A DNA stretch of 64,000 bases, from the NCBI RefSeq assembly GCF_039908645.1, contig NZ_CP150917.1, positions 5,777,001 through 5,841,000 on the forward strand, written 5' to 3'. Below, piece after piece: positions 62,033 to 64,000 of this stretch. Positions within the stretch are counted from its first letter, which is position 1; each line of letters opens with the position of its first letter. The position numbers and the translations under genes are program-made. The notes beneath the pieces were generated by a model. That model saw only the letters and a program-made list of their open reading frames with translations, did no database searches and was not told the DNA's origin. Source of the stretch: Pseudomonas helvetica (GTDB lineage Bacteria > Pseudomonadota > Gammaproteobacteria > Pseudomonadales > Pseudomonadaceae).

Positions 62033-63328
62033 ATGGACGTCACCACTACCTTGAGCTTGGGCGATCCACTGGAACCCGCACGCAAGGCCACCGCGCAGAT
62101 GCTGCATGAGCGCGAGCGTACATTTTCGCTGCCACAGCCGTTCTACTCTGATGAGCGGTTGTTCGATATCGACATGCAGGAGATCTTCCAGAAAGAGTGG
62201 TTGATCGCCGGCATGACCTGCGAAATCCCGACCAAGGGCAACTTCCTGACCCTGCAGATCGGCAAGAACCCGATCATTGTGATTCGCGGCGCAGAAGGCG
62301 TGGTCCATGCCTTCCATAACGTCTGCCGTCACCGTGGCTCGCGTCTGTGCACCAGCGAAAAAGGCAAAGTCGCCAAGCTGGTCTGCCATTACCACCAGTG
62401 GACCTACGAACTCGACGGGCGCCTGCTGTTCGCCGGCTCCGAGATGGGCGACGACTTCGACATGAAGCAGTACGGCCTGAAACCGGTCAACGTGAAGACC
62501 GCTGGCGGCTACATCTTCGTCAGCCTCGCGGAAAACCCGCCGGCCATCGATGACTTCCTGTCGACACTGAACCATTACATGGAACCGTACGACATGGAGA
62601 ACACCAAGGTGGCGGTGCAAACCACCCTGGTGGAACAGGCGAACTGGAAACTGGTGCTGGAAAACAACCGCGAGTGCTACCACTGCAACGCGTCGCACCC
62701 GGCACTGCTGAAAACCCTGCTGGAATGGGACGACGTCACCGACCCGCGTGCCGACCAGGCGTTCAAGGACCACGTAGCCGCTTCTGCCGCTGCCTGGGAA
62801 GCCGAGAAGATTCCTTACGCACACGCCAGCTTCGGCCTGCGTAACCGCATCGTGCGTATGCCGCTGCTCAAGGGCACCGTGTCGATGACCCTCGACGGTA
62901 AGCAAGCCTGCAAGAAACTCATGGGCCGGATCCAGAACCCGGACCTGGGCTCGATGCGCATCCTGCACCTGCCGCACTCGTGGAACCACTGCATGGGCGA
63001 TCACATCATTGTGTTCACCGTGTGGCCGATCAGCGCGCAGGAAACCATGGTCACCACCAAATGGCTGGTGCACAAGGACGCTGTCGAAGGTGTGGATTAC
63101 GACGTCGAGCGCATGCGTGAAGTCTGGGATGCGACCAACAACGAAGACCGTCGCCTGGCCGAAGAGAACCAGCGCGGGATCAACTCCACGGCGTACCAGC
63201 CAGGCCCGTACTCCAAGACTTACGAGTTCGGTGTGGTGAACTTTGTCGATTGGTACAGCGAGCGCCTGTTGAACAACCTGGGTGCAGAACCTGCGCCTTA
63301 CCTCAAGGGCGTGCCGGTTCACGGTTAA
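62033..63328 (+). CDS. gbcA: Glycine betaine demethylase subunit GbcA (Rieske oxygenase)
   Basis: A 431-residue Rieske non-heme iron oxygenase that turns glycine betaine into dimethylglycine and formaldehyde. The Rieske cluster ligands are C98 and H100 (CRHRG) and C118 and H121 (CHYHQW); the mononuclear iron site is probably in ENNRECYHCNASHP. It forms the pair GbcA-GbcB, and the sox cluster acts two steps later in the same pathway. Confidence 0.95.
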   Translation: MDVTTTLSLGDPLEPARKATAQMLHERERTFSLPQPFYSDERLFDIDMQEIFQKEWLIAGMTCEIPTKGNFLTLQIGKNPIIVIRGAEGVVHAFHNVCRHRGSRLCTSEKGKVAKLVCHYHQWTYELDGRLLFAGSEMGDDFDMKQYGLKPVNVKTAGGYIFVSLAENPPAIDDFLSTLNHYMEPYDMENTKVAVQTTLVEQANWKLVLENNRECYHCNASHPALLKTLLEWDDVTDPRADQAFKDHVAASAAAWEAEKIPYAHASFGLRNRIVRMPLLKGTVSMTLDGKQACKKLMGRIQNPDLGSMRILHLPHSWNHCMGDHIIVFTVWPISAQETMVTTKWLVHKDAVEGVDYDVERMREVWDATNNEDRRLAEENQRGINSTAYQPGPYSKTYEFGVVNFVDWYSERLLNNLGAEPAPYLKGVPVHG

Positions 63329-63338
63329 GATCCAAAAG

Positions 63339-63440
63339 CATCGCGAGCAGGCTCGCTCCCACAAGGGATTGGTGGTGTTCACAAATGCTGCGAACACCAT
63401 CATTCAATGTGGGAACGAGCTTGCTCGCGATAGCGTCCTA
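63339..63440. repeat. Paired palindrome after gbcA
   Basis: CATCGCGAGCAGGCTCGCTC and GAACGAGCTTGCTCGCGATA form inverted arms around about 60 bp that include the hairpin GGTGTTC...GAACACC. It follows the gbcA stop by ten bases. Confidence 0.85.
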
Positions 63441-64000
63441 CCTGTCACTACATCCCTCCCCTGAATACACACCCCTGGTCTTTAGAACTGTACGAAATAT
63501 GATCTATCGCGTTCCAGCCTATATGGAACGTGGCGTACAGCCTTCCGCGAACAAGTTATCCACACCTCCACCCACAGCTAATGGGGACAACTGTGGAAAG
63601 GCCGGAAGTTTTCTCCACAGAAACTGAAGAAAATCCGTGACTTATTCAATTGATCGGTTTTCGACAGCCATTGGCTGTTTTTTGATCAGAAGCCTGCAAG
63701 CCACGTTACTCATGGCTCACAGAGGATCGCAAACACCTTATCCACAGAAGCGCCAACAGACTTTGGGGGCAACTGTGCAAACTATTCAGTGCGCTGTGGA
63801 AAACCACGTCCAGGCTGCATATTTCGTGGGTTTGAACAGTCAGCGGAGGGCAGAACCCAGCATTTGGTCATTTATTAACCAGAAGCTTGAAAGCCACGAC
63901 CTGTATGGCTTACAGCGGACAGCAAACATCTTATCCACAGAAGCGCCAACAGAGATTGGGGGCAAGTCGTGAGCTACACATGCCCTTATCCACTGAAAAA
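63441..64000. repeat. DnaA-box iteron region, about three 190-bp units
   Basis: No gene is supported. Perfect TTATCCACA boxes lie at 63556-63564, 63738-63746 and 63931-63939 (intervals 182 and 193 bp), with near matches TTCTCCACA at 63611, TTTTCCACA on the minus strand at 63795-63803 and TTATCCACT at 63986. Each box is preceded by a related segment: AAGCCTGCAAGCCACG ... GGCTCACAG and AAGCTTGAAAGCCACG ... GGCTTACAGCGGACAGCAAA in units 2 and 3, and a more diverged GTACAGCCTTCCGCGAAC in unit 1. The cluster runs off the right edge. Confidence 0.75.

Noticed and set aside
61841..63403. Minus-strand frame of 520 codons opposite gbcA
   Set aside because: Antisense shadow of gbcA, whose Rieske ligands are intact.
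63441..64000. The chromosomal origin oriC
   Set aside because: Neighbouring genes are gbcA and metabolic genes, not dnaA, rpmH or rnpA, so the cluster is reported as an iteron region, not as oriC.
1..64000. CRISPR array, full insertion sequence or complete rRNA/tRNA gene
   Set aside because: No regularly spaced short direct repeats with spacers, no transposase frame and no complete tRNA or rRNA were seen; only the tRNA fragment at 52-97.

Overview
The window is a piece of a Pseudomonas chromosome, most likely of the P. fluorescens/P. koreensis group. Three things support this: high-GC genes with Pseudomonas-type codon use, a gene order that follows the P. putida davBA-pqq and P. aeruginosa bio/acyl-CoA dehydrogenase and sox/gbc blocks as I know them, and many paired palindromic intergenic repeats typical of this group. 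It is almost entirely core metabolism, with a mobile-element scar at the left edge and a repeat region rich in DnaA boxes at the right edge.

Layout. 1-130: the 3' 46 nt of a tRNA-Met (CAT) gene without its 5' half, followed by its terminator; this looks like the distal attachment site of an integrated element lying to the left. 484-1296: an AT-richer gene resembling surface-glycan biosynthesis proteins. 1404-4495: an Lrp-type regulator and davB-davA (lysine to 5-aminovalerate). 4544-12372: pqqF, pqqA, pqqB, pqqC, pqqD, pqqE and an S9 peptidase overlapping pqqE. 12453-13122: a RelE/HigB-type toxin with its HTH antitoxin. 13377-16380: aminotransferase, MOSC protein, LysR regulator. 16617-22046: two acyl-CoA dehydrogenases flanking a diguanylate cyclase, with a PsrA-type operator. 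22324-27302: a small flagellar-rod-like protein and bioBFHCD. 27393-33275: comF, modE, a Tat-exported PhoX-type phosphatase, srkA and rarD. 33491-40905: a gcvR-like ACT protein, glcB, a receiver-only response regulator, a cNMP/CBS/DUF294 protein with a DEDDh exonuclease, and a GST. 41034-46266: creBCD, a retropepsin-like protease and a PlsC-type acyltransferase. 46126-47602: an exact-offset (776 bp) tandem duplication of a DUF2780 gene that also copied the acyltransferase 3' end. 47789-49740: a fasciclin protein, an ECF sigma factor and an RskA-like anti-sigma factor. 49958-63328: the glycine betaine/sarcosine block (fdhA, purU, soxG, soxA, soxD, soxB, glyA, ltaE, gbcB, gbcA). 63329-64000: a palindromic repeat and then three ~190-bp units, each ending in a perfect DnaA box.

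How the genes work together. The pqq genes make the PQQ cofactor for periplasmic dehydrogenases. GbcAB demethylates glycine betaine to dimethylglycine; SoxBDAG turns sarcosine into glycine, delivering the methyl carbon to tetrahydrofolate or releasing it as formaldehyde; GlyA, PurU and FdhA handle glycine/serine and the one-carbon products; LtaE interconverts threonine and glycine; GlcB handles glyoxylate. The two acyl-CoA dehydrogenases serve fatty-acid beta-oxidation, probably under PsrA. The least ordinary items are the DnaA-box iterons, the tRNA-Met scar, the DUF2780 duplication, the fasciclin/ECF/anti-sigma cassette, the hairpin over the pqqF start codon and the miniature rod-like protein. 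I did not find a large unknown multi-gene system.
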